A stretch of DNA of 64,000 nucleotides, from assembly GCA_900544335.1 (NCBI GenBank), contig UQUS01000004.1:5365-69364 (forward strand), written 5' to 3'. The notes under the pieces were generated by a model. It saw only the letters and a list, made by a program, of their open reading frames with translations, did not search any database and had not been told where the DNA came from. The DNA is from an uncultured Sutterella sp. (GTDB lineage Bacteria; Pseudomonadota; Gammaproteobacteria; Burkholderiales; Burkholderiaceae_F). Shown here piece after piece: positions 62,267-64,000 of the stretch. Position numbers and translations under genes: made by a program. Position 1 is the first letter of the stretch, and each line of letters starts with the position of its first letter.

Positions 62267-63007
62267 ATGCGTTTAAAAAGGGGTTTGAAAGGAAAGGTTG
62301 TTCTTTTTTGCGCGGCGGCTCTTTTTGTCGCGGGCGCGTCTTTTGCCAAGGCCTCACTCGGTCAAGTGCGCGTGCTCACCGATGCGCAAATTGAGTTTTC
62401 CGATGCCGTCGAACACGACCGCCTTTCGGTTCTTGAAAGGCTCGTTGCCGCCGGCGTCGATCCCAATCAGATGGTTCGCGAAGGTGACCCGGCTCTGGTG
62501 CGTGCGATTCGCCTGGGAAATACCGACCTCGTGGAATACCTTTTAAAGCAGCCGAACCTTGATTTAAACATGAGTAGCGACTACGGGGAAACGGCTCTTA
62601 TGCTCGCGGCTTTTTCAGGTAACGAGGATTTGACGAAAACCCTTGTGGAAAAAGGCGCATCGATTAATAAAACCATCGGCTGGTCGGCTCTTCACTACGC
62701 TGCAACAAACGGGCACGATGAGATCGTGAGTTACCTTCTTTCCAAGGGGGGCGACGTCAATGCCAGAACCGATGCCGGCGTAACGCCCCTTTATATGGCG
62801 GCTCGCGGCTTGTATCGTAAGACCGTGATGATGCTCCTTCGCGCCGGAGCCTACCGCGATTTATGTAACGTTCAGGGGCAAAGCCCGGCTGATGCCGCCC
62901 GCAAAGCAGGTGACACGGAACTTGCCGATTACTTGGCTGTCGATCGCTGCATCGAGCCCCCGACAAGTCCTTTCCGGCAAAAAATCGAGTCGGCTGAGAA
63001 AAAGTAA
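62267..63007 (+). CDS. Exported ankyrin-repeat protein
   Basis: A 246-residue protein. N-terminal signal-like helix (LKGKVVLFCAAALFVAGASFA), then four to five ankyrin repeats (residues about 55-215; e.g. YGETALMLAAFSGNEDLTKT, IGWSALHYAATNGHDEIVSY, GVTPLYMAARGLYRKTVMML). Its start codon directly follows the TatD stop. Periplasmic protein-protein interaction role, partner unknown. Confidence 0.88.
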   Translation: MRLKRGLKGKVVLFCAAALFVAGASFAKASLGQVRVLTDAQIEFSDAVEHDRLSVLERLVAAGVDPNQMVREGDPALVRAIRLGNTDLVEYLLKQPNLDLNMSSDYGETALMLAAFSGNEDLTKTLVEKGASINKTIGWSALHYAATNGHDEIVSYLLSKGGDVNARTDAGVTPLYMAARGLYRKTVMMLLRAGAYRDLCNVQGQSPADAARKAGDTELADYLAVDRCIEPPTSPFRQKIESAEKK

Positions 63008-63022
63008 GGGGCCCGGCGGCTT

Positions 63023-63763
63023 TTACTTAATACGCACCTGAGCGTTGACCGTGAGAGTGACGGTGGACTCTCCGGCTTCAAGCGTCGGCAGGACGGCGTT
63101 TTCCATGGCATCGAATGTCGCTGCTTTGGCAGCGCGCATCATGCGGACGGCCGGATACCCGGTTTGTCCCAAGTCAATTGATTCGATTTTGACGTCCGAG
63201 GCGTTTTTGCCCATGGATTTTGCCACCTGTGTTGCCCGCTCTCCGAGGTGCGTCATCGCTTCGTCAATGAGCGATGTCTGTACGGCTTGACGCGCTTTTG
63301 GGGAAAGTGAAAAGGAAATGCCGTCAAAGGCAAAATAAGGCTGAGCCGCTTCAATGATGTGTGCCGCCTCGGGAGCATCTTTGACCGTGACACTCAGAGA
63401 TTGACGGACTTGCCAGCCGCCGATGACGGGCGCCTCTCCTTTCTTGGGGGTGACGTATTGCGGCCAGGACGAAAGCTCCGTGGTTTTAAATTTGGCATTC
63501 GGGATGTTCAGGGCCTTTAATGCCGCCAAACCTTTTTCGGTTGTCGCAAGAACCGTGCGTGTGACGGCTGCAGCATCTTTACCTGTTTGCATGCAATAAA
63601 GAGTTATCGTCGCTTGATCGTTGGCTTGCGAGATTGTCGCTCCGGCCGAAAGACTGACGAGCGTTCCGGCTTTGCCCGGCGTCATTCCGGCAGGAAGACC
63701 GGCAGTGGCTGAAAAGGCGGCAACGGCTAAAAAGGCAGGAAGAAGAAAACGATTATTATGCAT
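63023..63763 (-). CDS. Exported SIMPL-domain (DUF541) protein
   Basis: About 246 residues: signal peptide (FLLPAFLAVAAFSATAG) followed by a SIMPL domain, with YVTPKKGEAPVIGGWQVRQS, LIDEAMTHLGERATQVAKSMG and a C-terminal TLTVNAQVRIK. SIMPL proteins are oligomeric periplasmic proteins linked to stress tolerance. Convergent with the ankyrin gene; ATG 63763 gives the signal peptide start. Confidence 0.85.
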   Translation of the reverse strand: MHNNRFLLPAFLAVAAFSATAGLPAGMTPGKAGTLVSLSAGATISQANDQATITLYCMQTGKDAAAVTRTVLATTEKGLAALKALNIPNAKFKTTELSSWPQYVTPKKGEAPVIGGWQVRQSLSVTVKDAPEAAHIIEAAQPYFAFDGISFSLSPKARQAVQTSLIDEAMTHLGERATQVAKSMGKNASDVKIESIDLGQTGYPAVRMMRAAKAATFDAMENAVLPTLEAGESTVTLTVNAQVRIK

Positions 63764-63778
63764 GACAACCATCCTCAT

Positions 63779-64000
63779 GAATGCGTTGGAATCGATACAC
63801 GCATTTTGCTCAATTACCGACAGAAAAACTCCGTAAGCAACAGACGGAAACAGTATTTAACCGAATACACTGAAAAAATGATTCGGCCGGCATTTCGGAG
63901 ATGGTCTTACAAAACTCGAAACGTGTTGGGCGAACTCTTAAAGTACCCCCGAAACGAACTTTAATTTGACCCCCTTGGGAGTCAAAAAATGGGGAAACTA
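63779..64000. other. End of window, no gene seen
   Basis: About 220 bp upstream of the SIMPL gene. It holds its promoter region; no frame with protein character. Confidence 0.5.

Overview
The window reads as a piece of chromosome from an anaerobic, host-associated betaproteobacterium, most likely Sutterellaceae (Sutterella/Parasutterella-like). This is inferred from protein character: lpxH next to two cyclophilins and cysS, a Dcu C4-dicarboxylate carrier, an [FeFe] hydrogenase, and many AAA ATPases of the DUF4143 and AAA-ATPase-like types. No rRNA or tRNA gene was seen, so the taxonomy is inference.

Layout. 1-4.2 kb: the 3' part of an argininosuccinate-lyase-family gene, a Dcu carrier and two tandem LysR regulators, which together look like a fumarate-releasing catabolic unit. 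4.4-11.1 kb: a defence-like island with a MazG-type pyrophosphohydrolase, a GIY-YIG/DUF2075 helicase, a MORC-like GHKL ATPase, and a Z1 helicase whose C-terminus is lost by a deletion that joins it to the C-terminal part of an HpaII-family restriction endonuclease. 11.2-19.5 kb: housekeeping genes (purN, an rsmB-type methyltransferase, pepT, sstT) with a hipBA pair whose HipA has lost key catalytic residues. 19.6-21.5 kb: an AAA-ATPase-like/nuclease gene and the broken start of a paralogue.

21.6-26.35 kb: an integrated gokushovirus (Microviridae), all genes on the minus strand: nonstructural protein, scaffold VP3, capsid VP1, pilot VP2, three overlapping micro-ORFs, and replication protein VP4. 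Its left end is a 28-bp dif-like site (11-6-11). VP4 is split: the body is at the left end and a probable tail is at the right end. 26.35-35.56 kb: a clearly GC-richer block cut inside a gene at both ends. It carries a compact enteric-type operon hisGDCBHAF(IE), with a His-rich leader peptide, a terminator-type attenuator and a sigma70-like promoter. Its abrupt edges mean either lateral transfer or a chimeric assembly.

35.56-52 kb: a remnant and three intact DUF4143 ATPase genes, the three intact ones with different repeat arrays just upstream; a dCMP deaminase, a NERD helicase, a UPF0126 channel, a two-gene [FeFe]-hydrogenase/flavoprotein operon, a phosphopantetheinyl-transferase-like gene, an AbiE toxin-antitoxin pair and ispDF. 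52-64 kb: ordinary core genes (rnhB, an AGCS symporter, tilS-accA, an alkA-type glycosylase, cysS, a TPR lipoprotein-like protein, two cyclophilins, lpxH, a TatD nuclease, an ankyrin protein and a SIMPL protein).
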